Assembly (NCBI GenBank): GCA_902783515.1
Contig: CACZRK010000080.1
Location: 1 to 5,778, forward strand
DNA length: 5,778 nucleotides
Source: an uncultured Coriobacteriaceae bacterium
GTDB lineage: Bacteria; Actinomycetota; Coriobacteriia; Coriobacteriales; UMGS124
Direction: 5' to 3'
A program made the translations under genes and the position numbers. How positions within the stretch are numbered: position 1 is the stretch's first letter; each line of letters starts with the position of its first letter. The notes below the pieces were generated by a model. That model saw nothing but the letters and a program-made list of their open reading frames with translations. It was not told where the DNA came from and ran no database searches. Shown here in pieces: positions 1 through 4,905 of the stretch.

Positions 1-7
1 CGATGAC

Positions 8-709
8 GTGGACGACCTTGCAGCGTCAATTCCTGAGTTCAGTCTTGGTCTCCATGACTACCTCAATCTCATGAATGAATATCGTGCCGGAATACGTGAG
101 ATTCAAACTAAATTCGAAATTCTTGATACTGATATGAGCTTGCGATATGATCGCAAGCCGATTCACAGCATCTCGACGCGCCTGAAGTCGCCCAAGAGTC
201 TCATTGAGAAGCTCCGCCGTCGTGACCTGCCCATCTCACTCCATGCCATACAGACGAACATATTCGACGTCGCAGGCGTACGCGTCGTGTGCAATTACCT
301 CGCCGACGTCTACGACGTAGCGCGCCACTTTCTCGCACAGGATGACATCCACCTCATCACTCGCAAGGACTACATCGAACATCCCAAGGAGAGTGGGTAT
401 CGCAGCCTCCACCTCGTGGTCAGCGTGCCGGTCTTTCTCGCGGACGGCCCCCATCAGGTGCCCGTTGAAGTCCAGTTGCGCACGATCGCAATGGACTTTT
501 GGGCCACTCTCGAGCACCGCCTGCGCTATAAGAACGGTCACATGACAGCGGCCGATGATGACCCCGCGCTCGCGGATGTCCGAGCGAGGCTCGTCGCTTG
601 CGCCGACGGGATCGCCGGAATCGACGAAGCCATGCAGGACATTCGCGAGCAGCTTGACGCCATGCATTTTGACCAGCCACAGGACGCGAGTATCTCGTCA
701 CATTTCTGA
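8..709 (+). CDS. relQ: RelQ/YjbM-type small alarmone synthetase ((p)ppGpp synthetase), 5' end may lie outside window
   Basis: Predicted cytosolic enzyme that transfers pyrophosphate from ATP to GDP/GTP to make the stringent-response alarmone (p)ppGpp. The 233-residue product covers a whole small alarmone synthetase. It has the substrate-binding segment STRLKSPKSLIEKLRRR (about 57-72), DVAGVRVVCNY (87-97) with the Mg-binding Asp87, the G-loop KESGYRSLHLVV (127-138), and EVQLRTIAMDFWATLEH (154-170) with catalytic Glu154. The order and wording closely follow Bacillus SAS1/RelQ as I remember it. There is no hydrolase (HD), TGS or ACT domain, so it should be synthesis-only. The GTG at 8 is the first start in the window, but the frame is open to the left edge (GAT GAC precede it), so the true start may be upstream; ATG at 71 would cut into the fold. 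The 5' part is near 46% GC, far below the right half of the window. It converges on the Rpn gene. A toxic SAS subtype is possible but the motifs favour RelQ. Confidence 0.9.
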   Translation: MDDLAASIPEFSLGLHDYLNLMNEYRAGIREIQTKFEILDTDMSLRYDRKPIHSISTRLKSPKSLIEKLRRRDLPISLHAIQTNIFDVAGVRVVCNYLADVYDVARHFLAQDDIHLITRKDYIEHPKESGYRSLHLVVSVPVFLADGPHQVPVEVQLRTIAMDFWATLEHRLRYKNGHMTAADDDPALADVRARLVACADGIAGIDEAMQDIREQLDAMHFDQPQDASISSHF

Positions 710-771
710 TCAATGCCATGCCAGGAACGCAACCGCCTGCTCACCAAAGGTCTTGCGGTTTTCTGCCAGCC

Positions 772-808
772 GTCGGTCGGATGCATACCAAAGTCTCATC
801 CGGCCGAC
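772..808. repeat. Inverted repeat between the convergent relQ and Rpn genes
   Basis: Arms 772-783 (GTCGGTCGGATG) and 797-808 (CATCCGGCCGAC) pair over 12 positions around a 13-nt loop. On the + strand RNA the one imperfect position is a G-U wobble; on the minus strand it is an A-C mismatch, so the hairpin is better for transcripts coming from relQ. It starts 63 nt after the relQ stop. No T-tract follows on either strand, so it is not a standard intrinsic terminator. It could still act as a 3'-end stabiliser or a U-less terminator. Otherwise this 123-bp gap is empty. Confidence 0.45.
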
Positions 809-832
809 AGCCCGTCTACAAGATCATGCCGC

Positions 833-1225
833 TTACTCGGTGATGCCAAATTCCTTGTATAGCGTCTCACGAGATGCGGCATCAGAGGCGATATTTGTGA
901 GCTCGTCTGCGCGGTCTGCCGCGATCAGCGCACTCACGAGCTTGGCAAAGCGGTTCTCGCCTTCAGCCTTGCCGCGGGCGAGCCCGTCGCGCAGGCCCTC
1001 CTCCTTGCCCTTGGCGAGCCCGTCGCGCAGGCCCTCCTCCTTGCCGCGGGCAAGCCCGTCTCTCAGGCCCTCCTCCTTGCCGCGGGCGAGCCCGTCTCTC
1101 AGGCCCTCGGCCTTGCCCTTGGCAAGCCCATCACGCAAGCCCTCGGCCCTGCCCTGCTCAAGGCCGAGCTGCAGGCCGATCTCACGTCCCTTCTCGACGT
1201 TCAGCTGATCTCTCACCGCCAGCAT
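833..1225 (-). CDS. Possible nested in-frame product: C-terminal 130 residues of the Rpn protein (RpnS-like candidate)
   Basis: Codons 217-218 of the nuclease gene are consecutive ATGs (1226-1228 and 1223-1225). On the minus strand TTGGAG (1232-1237) precedes them, which puts GGAG 6 nt before the second ATG, a normal initiation spacing. Translation from there would yield 130 residues starting MLAVRDQLNVEKG, with the whole 12-residue repeat array and tail but no nuclease core. In enterobacterial Rpn genes an intragenic start produces a short C-terminal protein that blocks the full-length toxin. Whether that holds here is inference. I see no clear -10 box of its own just upstream, so it would most likely be made from the full-length mRNA. 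Confidence 0.3.
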   Translation of the reverse strand: MLAVRDQLNVEKGREIGLQLGLEQGRAEGLRDGLAKGKAEGLRDGLARGKEEGLRDGLARGKEEGLRDGLAKGKEEGLRDGLARGKAEGENRFAKLVSALIAADRADELTNIASDAASRETLYKEFGITE

Positions 1226-1876
1226 CATATACTCCAATCTGCAGTCTTCGCTGCGGAGTACGTTGCGGACGGCCGTCTCGAGCTGGGATGACAATTCCCC
1301 GGTCACCTGCCCGGTGCCAATGTAGTCAAGCAGCTCGTTCACGTCCGCACCAACACTCGGATCCTCGGGCGATGGGGCGGACAGAAAGACGACGTGCGCT
1401 CCATCGTCCAGAGTCAGGCTGCAGTCTTCGCTGCACCTGCTCTGAAACGAGTATACCCTGCGCCCCTGGCCAAACAGATCGAAGCCGCAGACAAAGATCA
1501 CGTAGGCGTCCTTCAGCGCGCGATAGGGCTCGCCCTTTTCGATCTGGTCAAGCGCCATGACCGCCTGGTAATAGCGGGCGCGGCGAGGGAGCTCGCGCGT
1601 GTTGACCGCCTGCATCTCGACGTTGTACACGGTCCCAGCGTCATCGCGAACATATACGTCAAGGCGGACGCCCTTGCTGTCGGAGGTAACGTCTATCGGC
1701 TCCTGTCTGCCGATGTACTCGACGTGATCAATCTCAACGCGCAGGATCGCCTCGAGCACCCTCCTGCATATCCCCTCATCCAACATGACCTTGCCAAAGA
1801 CGAAGTCGTCGGCAATGGTCAGGCTGCTCCACCGCTGATCAATCTCAGCCGCAATGTCCATAGGCCGCTCGTTCAT
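833..1876 (-). CDS. Rpn-family PD-(D/E)XK nuclease (PDDEXK transposase-like) with C-terminal 12-residue repeats
   Basis: A 347-residue protein of the Rpn / 'PD-(D/E)XK nuclease family transposase' group, DNA endonucleases linked to recombination and phage defence rather than true transposition. The N-terminal half (about 13-150) carries the nuclease core: FVFGKVMLDE near 26-34, Asp73 in RLDVYV, and Glu87-x-Gln89 in NVEMQ, the expected D...ExQ catalytic triad. A linker (about 170-225) follows, then six 12-residue units from 234 to 305, five of them almost identical (GLRDGLARGKEE type, probably helical and charged), and a short tail ending FGITE. The ATG is preceded by GGGGGAG at 6-nt spacing, deciding the start. 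The gene is monocistronic, with its own promoter, two palindromes upstream and a possible internal start at 1225. The catalytic residues look intact, so it is probably functional. No transposon ends are seen. Confidence 0.85.
   Translation of the reverse strand: MNERPMDIAAEIDQRWSSLTIADDFVFGKVMLDEGICRRVLEAILRVEIDHVEYIGRQEPIDVTSDSKGVRLDVYVRDDAGTVYNVEMQAVNTRELPRRARYYQAVMALDQIEKGEPYRALKDAYVIFVCGFDLFGQGRRVYSFQSRCSEDCSLTLDDGAHVVFLSAPSPEDPSVGADVNELLDYIGTGQVTGELSSQLETAVRNVLRSEDCRLEYMMLAVRDQLNVEKGREIGLQLGLEQGRAEGLRDGLAKGKAEGLRDGLARGKEEGLRDGLARGKEEGLRDGLAKGKEEGLRDGLARGKAEGENRFAKLVSALIAADRADELTNIASDAASRETLYKEFGITE
962..1177 (-). repeat. 36-bp in-frame tandem repeat array in the nuclease gene
   Basis: Five copies of a 36-bp unit lie head to tail at 962-997, 998-1033, 1034-1069, 1070-1105 and 1106-1141. 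A sixth, diverged copy (GLQLGLEQGRAE) is at 1142-1177. Each copy encodes GLRDGLA(K/R)GK(A/E)E. The Lys versions use TTGCCCTTGGC on the + strand and the Arg versions TTGCCGCGGGC, and the copies mix these with two forms of the Arg-Asp codons, a mosaic typical of copy shuffling. Because 36 is divisible by three, gain or loss of units would lengthen or shorten the C-terminus without breaking the frame. Confidence 0.95.
1239..1434 (-). repeat. Pair of exact 16-bp direct repeats 180 bp apart
   Basis: CTGCAGTCTTCGCTGC occurs at 1239-1254 and again at 1419-1434. The offset is exactly 180 bp (60 codons), and both copies encode Ser-Glu-Asp-Cys in the nuclease frame (around residues 209-212 and 149-152). 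A 16-bp exact match in this short span is unlikely by chance. It may be a duplication remnant or may reflect similar local protein sequence. A crossover between the copies would delete 60 residues in frame. Confidence 0.8.
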
Positions 1877-1914
1877 GATCCACTCCCCCTCGTTTACCTA
1901 CAAGGTTCGGCAAG

Positions 1915-1930
1915 ATGTTGCGCGCAACAT
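1915..1930. promoter_or_regulatory. Perfect 16-bp palindrome in the nuclease 5' leader
   Basis: ATGTTGCGCGCAACAT is a full palindrome 38 bp before the nuclease start codon and downstream of its predicted transcription start. It could be a repressor operator or, in RNA, a 6-bp hairpin with a CGCG loop. A shortened look-alike, ATGTTCGCAAC, lies at 2004-2014 over the predicted -35 box. The binding protein is unknown. Confidence 0.5.
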
Positions 1931-1962
1931 GGACTAGTGTTGATATACATAATAACAATTCG

Positions 1963-1978
1963 CAAGATACGTATCTTG
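1963..1978. promoter_or_regulatory. Perfect 16-bp palindrome at the predicted transcription start of the nuclease gene
   Basis: CAAGATACGTATCTTG is a full palindrome directly downstream of the -10 box on the minus strand, covering the expected start site, a classic position for a repressor operator. Flanking 8-bp arms ATACATAA (1945-1952) and TTATGTAT (1980-1987) form a further, off-centre inverted pair. Its centre lies 48 bp from the centre of the 1915-1930 palindrome, and both sites are preceded by or begin with CAAGAT. Confidence 0.55.
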
Positions 1979-1985
1979 GTTATGT

Positions 1986-2013
1986 ATTATAGCATCCGTA
2001 CACATGTTCGCAA
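1986..2013 (-). promoter_or_regulatory. Extended -10 promoter for the Rpn nuclease gene
   Basis: On the minus strand the sequence TGCTATAAT (1986-1994) matches the extended -10 consensus, TGn plus a perfect TATAAT. A -35-like TTGCGA (2008-2013) stands 16 bp upstream. Transcription would start near 1979 and give a leader of about 100 nt before the GGGGGAG SD and ATG. The region is locally AT-rich in an otherwise GC-rich window. This is the best promoter match in the window. Confidence 0.65.
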
Positions 2014-2069
2014 CTACGAATTTGGGCGGATTATTTCGGATAGGGCACGCCGGGACGCGGACGCCCACG

Positions 2070-2115
2070 AAAAAAGGCGGCGCGCCCCGGAGCAAACCTC
2101 CGTGAGCGCACCGCC
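2070..2115 (-). terminator. Intrinsic terminator downstream of serS
   Basis: On the minus strand GGCGGTGCGCT (2105-2115) pairs with GGCGCGCCGCC (2076-2086) over 11 bp including two G-U pairs. An inner 5-bp stem CGGAG/CTCCG (2098-2102 with 2088-2092) closes on a 5-nt loop, and six T residues follow (2070-2075). It lies about 150 nt past the serS stop and, read leftward, before the nuclease promoter, so it should insulate the nuclease from serS transcription. Confidence 0.75.
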
Positions 2116-2265
2116 CGCAACGAGCCACAAGGGCGTCTCGGCCACAAGGGCATCTCGACGTCGTGGCTGCCTGACGAGCCCGTCACGTCCGGCGCGTCAG
2201 CACGCACGCAGCGCGTCGACGCGGCCATCCGCACGGGTCGGCAGGCCGATCATCCCGCCCGACGC
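2116..2265 (-). other. Predicted serS 3' untranslated region, no gene seen
   Basis: These 150 bases separate the serS stop from its terminator. Open frames through here lack an SD site and have no recognisable protein features, so I call no gene. The stretch holds a 17-bp tandem duplication and a weak CTGACG/CGTCAG inverted pair. It could be a plain 3' UTR, a remnant of a lost gene, or the source of a small 3'-derived RNA ending at the terminator; nothing in it decides between these. Confidence 0.4.
2124..2157. repeat. 17-bp tandem duplication
   Basis: GCCACAAGGGCGTCTCG (2124-2140) is followed immediately by GCCACAAGGGCATCTCG (2141-2157), one mismatch in 17. It lies in non-coding sequence between serS and its terminator and looks like a local slippage duplication. 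Confidence 0.85.
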
Positions 2266-3561
2266 CTAGCGGAGCTCCTCCGGCCCGATGACGTCGCAGC
2301 CCATGTAGGGGCGCAGGACCTCGGGCACCGTGATCGTGCCGTCGGCGTTCTGGTAGTTCTCCATGATGGCGGCCATCGTGCGGCCGGCGGGCAGGCCGCT
2401 GCCGTTCAGCGTGTGCAGGTAGCGCGAGCCCTTGAACTGGCTCGGGTCGGTGTAGCGGATGTTGGCGCGGCGAGCCTGGAAGTCACCGCAGTTGGAGCAG
2501 CTGGAGATCTCCTTGTAGGTGCCGTAGCTGGGCAGCCAGACCTCAAGGTCAAAGGTCTGGCGAGCGGAGAAGCCCAGGTCGCCGCCGCAGAGGTTCACGA
2601 TGTGGTACGGCAGCTTCAGCGACTGGAGCAGGAACTCGGCCTCCTCGATCATCGCCTTCAGCTGGTTGTCGGAGTCCTCGGGACGCGCGAACATGACCAT
2701 CTCGACCTTATCAAACTCGTGCTGGCGAATGATGCCGCGCGTGTCGCGGCCCGCCGAGCCCGCCTCCTCGCGGAAGCACGGGGTGAAGGCCGTGTAGTGG
2801 CGCGGCAGCGTGTCGCCGGTCAGCGTCTCGTCGCGGTGCAGGTTGGTCAGCACGACCTCGGCCGTCGGGATCAGGAAGAAGTCCGGCAGCACGTGGAAGG
2901 CGTCGTCCTCAAACTTGGGCAGCTGGCCCGTGCCGTACAGCGTCTCGCGGTTGCAGATGACCGGCGGCCAGAACTCCTTGAAGCCGTGGGCCGTGTGCGT
3001 GTCCAGGAAGTAGTTGATCAGCGCGCGCTCCAGGCGGCCGCCCTTGCCGGAGAGCACCGTGAAGCGCGACTCCGCCAGCTTCACGCCGCGGTCAAAGTCC
3101 AGGATGCCCAGATCGACCCCCAGGTCCCAGTGCGCCTTGGGCTCAAAGCCCTCCGCCGCGAAGTCGCGCGGGGTGCCCCACTTCTTGACCTCGACGTTCT
3201 CGGTGTCGTCCTTGCCGTCCGGCACGCCCGGGGCGGGGATGTTCGGGATGTGCGTCATGAGCTCGTGCAGGGCGTCGTCGGCCTCGGTCTGCTCGGTCGA
3301 GAGCTCGGCGATGCGGTCGTTGATCGCGCGCACCTGCTCCTTGGCGGCCTCGGCCTCGTCCTTCTTGCCCTGACCCATCAGCGCGCCGATCTCCTTGGAG
3401 CTGCTGTTGCGCTGGGCGCGGAGCTGCTCGACCTCGGCGATGACGGCGCGGCGCTTGGCGTCGATGGACTGGAAGCGCTCCTTGTCCCACGAGCTATTGC
3501 GCTTTGCCATGGCGGCATCCAGAACCTCAGGGTGTTCGCGCAGCAGACGAATGTCGAGCAT
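2266..3561 (-). CDS. serS: Seryl-tRNA synthetase
   Basis: Charges tRNA-Ser (and tRNA-Sec where present) with serine via seryl-adenylate, in the cytosol as a homodimer. The 431-residue length is typical. The N-terminal part (about 1-110) begins MLDIRLLREHPE and forms the charged antiparallel coiled-coil arm that grips the long variable arm of tRNA-Ser. The class II catalytic core follows: the serine-binding PTAE loop (232-235), motif 2 around CFREEAGSAGRDTRG (262-276) with RQHEFDKVEM after it, and motif 3 around GLPAGRTMAAIMENYQ (389-404). The start is fixed by GGAGG 7 nt upstream of the ATG. No frameshift or missing motif is seen. It appears monocistronic, with a terminator about 150 nt beyond the stop. 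It diverges from the small membrane protein gene. The long + strand open frame opposite it is a GC-driven shadow. Confidence 0.98.
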   Translation of the reverse strand: MLDIRLLREHPEVLDAAMAKRNSSWDKERFQSIDAKRRAVIAEVEQLRAQRNSSSKEIGALMGQGKKDEAEAAKEQVRAINDRIAELSTEQTEADDALHELMTHIPNIPAPGVPDGKDDTENVEVKKWGTPRDFAAEGFEPKAHWDLGVDLGILDFDRGVKLAESRFTVLSGKGGRLERALINYFLDTHTAHGFKEFWPPVICNRETLYGTGQLPKFEDDAFHVLPDFFLIPTAEVVLTNLHRDETLTGDTLPRHYTAFTPCFREEAGSAGRDTRGIIRQHEFDKVEMVMFARPEDSDNQLKAMIEEAEFLLQSLKLPYHIVNLCGGDLGFSARQTFDLEVWLPSYGTYKEISSCSNCGDFQARRANIRYTDPSQFKGSRYLHTLNGSGLPAGRTMAAIMENYQNADGTITVPEVLRPYMGCDVIGPEELR

Positions 3562-3603
3562 GAGTGATCCTCCAATGAACGAGCGAATGGCACAGGTGCG
3601 TTC

Positions 3604-3635
3604 AGTATAGCCACGCCCGACGCGCCGCCGGCGCG
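3604..3635 (-). promoter_or_regulatory. Probable serS promoter with a GC-rich inverted repeat over the -35 position
   Basis: On the minus strand TATACT (3604-3609) is a good -10 box 43 bp before the serS ATG and would give a short leader of about 35 nt. No -35 match is visible at 16-18 bp; that place is occupied by a perfect inverted repeat, CGCGCC (3621-3626) and GGCGCG (3630-3635) around GCC. The missing -35 suggests help from an activator or a relaxed -35, as is common in high-GC actinobacteria. The short leader leaves no room for a T-box. Confidence 0.4.
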
Positions 3636-3681
3636 CGCCCGGGCAGGCGGCTCATTTGGCCACAATCAATCCCCGCGACGT

Positions 3682-3709
3682 TTTGTCGGCGGGCGCACCT
3701 GGGTATGGT
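3682..3709 (+). promoter_or_regulatory. Weak candidate promoter for the small membrane protein gene
   Basis: TATGGT (3704-3709) with a poor -35-like TTTGTC (3682-3687) 16 bp upstream would start transcription near 3716, about 73 nt before the gene. A hairpin with arms CCCGCGAC (3672-3679) and GTC-G-GCGGG (3685-3693, one bulged base) overlaps the -35. This is the only tolerable rightward match in the divergent 227-bp gap, but it is weak. Confidence 0.25.
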
Positions 3710-3788
3710 ATCGTTTGCACGTCTCATCAGCGAACCGCAGTCCAGGTGCGTCGCGTCCCGGCAGCGCGCCATGTCCAGGAGGCACCAC

Positions 3789-3992
3789 ATGGAGATCATC
3801 AACTTCCTCTTCTCTACGACCACGGGCATCACGATCCTGTTCTTCGGCGGCATGGTCCTCTTCGTGATCATCGCGCTGGTCGCCGAGCGCAAGACGCACA
3901 AGATGTACTACAACCACCCGGAGGAAAAGGAAGACGAGGACGAGTGGGAGTGGGACGACGATGATGACGACGAGGATGACGACGACAAGTAG
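3789..3992 (+). CDS. Small single-pass membrane protein with extremely acidic C-terminal tail
   Basis: I do not recognise this 67-residue protein. Residues about 12-32 (TGITILFFGGMVLFVIIALV and flank) form one membrane helix. The following ERKTHK is basic and the N-terminus has no positive charge, so the positive-inside rule puts the tail in the cytoplasm. In the tail, 19 of the 22 residues from Glu45 to Asp66 are Asp or Glu, broken by Lys47 and the pair Trp53/Trp55; the end is DDDDK. The start at 3789 is chosen because a perfect AGGAGG lies 6 nt before it and the helix starts soon after; an in-frame ATG at 3705 has no SD and adds an Arg-rich stretch. It is 72 bp upstream of the SRAP gene. 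A polyacidic tail could bind cations or basic proteins, but no function can be assigned. Confidence 0.8.
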   Translation: MEIINFLFSTTTGITILFFGGMVLFVIIALVAERKTHKMYYNHPEEKEDEDEWEWDDDDDDEDDDDK

Positions 3993-4064
3993 CGACCGTC
4001 GCCCCCGCCCCCTCCCCCGCGATCGGCACCGCGCCGCCCCTGACGCCACGGGCGCGCGATAGCG

Positions 4065-4850
4065 ATGTGCGGCCGCGTGGTCCCGTTCACGACCGAAGAG
4101 CTTGAGGACGCCGCCGAGCAGATTCGCGCGCAGGGCGCCGGCGGCGGCATCACCGCGCTCGCCGAGCTGCTGGACGCCCGTGACGGCGCGCTTGATGGCG
4201 CGCTCGATGACACGCGCGACAGCAGACGGCTGCCCCCTGACGCGCGGCCGGGATCAGCCGTCCCGGTGCTTCTCGTCTCTGACGGACGTCTCGCGATCGT
4301 CGAGAAGGTCTGGGGCTATCTCGCGCCGTGGGGCACCCGCGGCGACGCGACGGGCGCCGTCGCGGGCCGTGCGGGCACGCGACCCGCGACGAGGGGGCGT
4401 CTCATCTTCAACATGCGCATCGAGCGCGCGCTGGACGCGCTGACGGCCGGCGGGGGCGGCATGTGGGCCGACTCGCTCGCCCGGCGACGGTGCCTGGTGC
4501 CGGTGCGCATGTTCTACGAGACGCGGCGGGCGGGCGCGAGGAACGGCGGGGATGGGGGACGCCGACCCCCCGCGGCCGCCCGGCACGTCGCCTTTGCGCT
4601 GCCGGGCGGCGGGGCCCTCTTCCTCGCCGGCGTCTACCAGGACGAGCGCTTCTCGATCGCCACGACCGCGCCGAACGCGGACGTCGCCCCCGTGCACGAC
4701 CGCATGCCCGTCGCCCTCGCGCCTCGCGAGGCGAACGCATGGCTCGGCCCCGGCTTCGGGCGACTCGCCGACCGATCCGCCCTCAAACTCGTCGCTCACC
4801 CCGAGCCCGACCACCTTGGGCGCGTCGCGCGTGGGCATAATGGAGGATGA
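4065..4850 (+). CDS. SRAP-family protein (SOS response-associated peptidase, YedK/HMCES type)
   Basis: SRAP proteins shield abasic sites in single-stranded DNA by linking Cys2 to the sugar, after the initiator Met is removed. The 261-residue product begins MCGR, giving the required Cys2. It also has FNMRIER (115-121; Asn116 and Arg118), RRCLVPVRMFYE (141-152; Glu152 is the catalytic acid, though the usual FYEW reads FYET), FLAGVYQ (186-192), and TTAPNADVAPVHDRMPV (200-216; His211 is the active-site His). These match Cys2, Asn75, Glu105 and His160 of YedK in order. It is about 40 residues longer than YedK because of low-complexity Ala/Gly/Arg/Asp insertions near 35-65, 90-112 and 155-172. No SD is visible before the ATG, but the Cys2 requirement fixes the start; it may depend on translation or transcription from the gene upstream. 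No LexA box was recognised. GC content is extreme. Confidence 0.92.
   Translation: MCGRVVPFTTEELEDAAEQIRAQGAGGGITALAELLDARDGALDGALDDTRDSRRLPPDARPGSAVPVLLVSDGRLAIVEKVWGYLAPWGTRGDATGAVAGRAGTRPATRGRLIFNMRIERALDALTAGGGGMWADSLARRRCLVPVRMFYETRRAGARNGGDGGRRPPAAARHVAFALPGGGALFLAGVYQDERFSIATTAPNADVAPVHDRMPVALAPREANAWLGPGFGRLADRSALKLVAHPEPDHLGRVARGHNGG
4816..4841 (+). promoter_or_regulatory. Weak candidate promoter inside the end of the SRAP gene
   Basis: CATAAT (4836-4841) stands out in very GC-rich sequence, with TTGGGC (4816-4821) only 14 bp upstream, too short for a standard spacer. It would start transcription near 4848, some 58 nt before the next gene. It might give the 214-residue gene its own expression; the spacing makes this uncertain. 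Confidence 0.25.
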
Positions 4851-4905
4851 GAGCGACGCGCGGCGCCGCGGGGCATCGCGCACGGACCGACGCAAAGGAG
4901 CAGCC

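Noticed and set aside
962..1177. CRISPR-like array
   Set aside because: The 36-bp units are contiguous without spacers and keep the reading frame; they are protein-coding tandem repeats.
833..1876. Insertion sequence, since this family is often labelled 'transposase'
   Set aside because: No terminal inverted repeats or target-site duplication flank the gene, and Rpn-type proteins are nucleases rather than standard transposases.
1934..2128. 64-codon minus-strand open frame upstream of the nuclease
   Set aside because: It runs through the serS terminator and the nuclease promoter; no SD, and composition changes sharply along it.
1394..2269. 291-codon + strand open frame over the nuclease 5' end and its promoter
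   Set aside because: It is antisense to the nuclease core, crosses the promoter, palindromes and terminator, and has no SD or motif.
2413..3567. 384-codon open frame on the + strand opposite serS
   Set aside because: It is the antisense of a complete, unmistakable serS, is rich in Val/Leu/Ala/Arg as GC-rich shadows are, and has no SD or known motif.
3562..3788. T-box riboswitch in front of serS
   Set aside because: The -10 box lies 43 bp before the ATG, leaving a leader of about 35 nt. No T-box consensus or leader terminator was seen further upstream.
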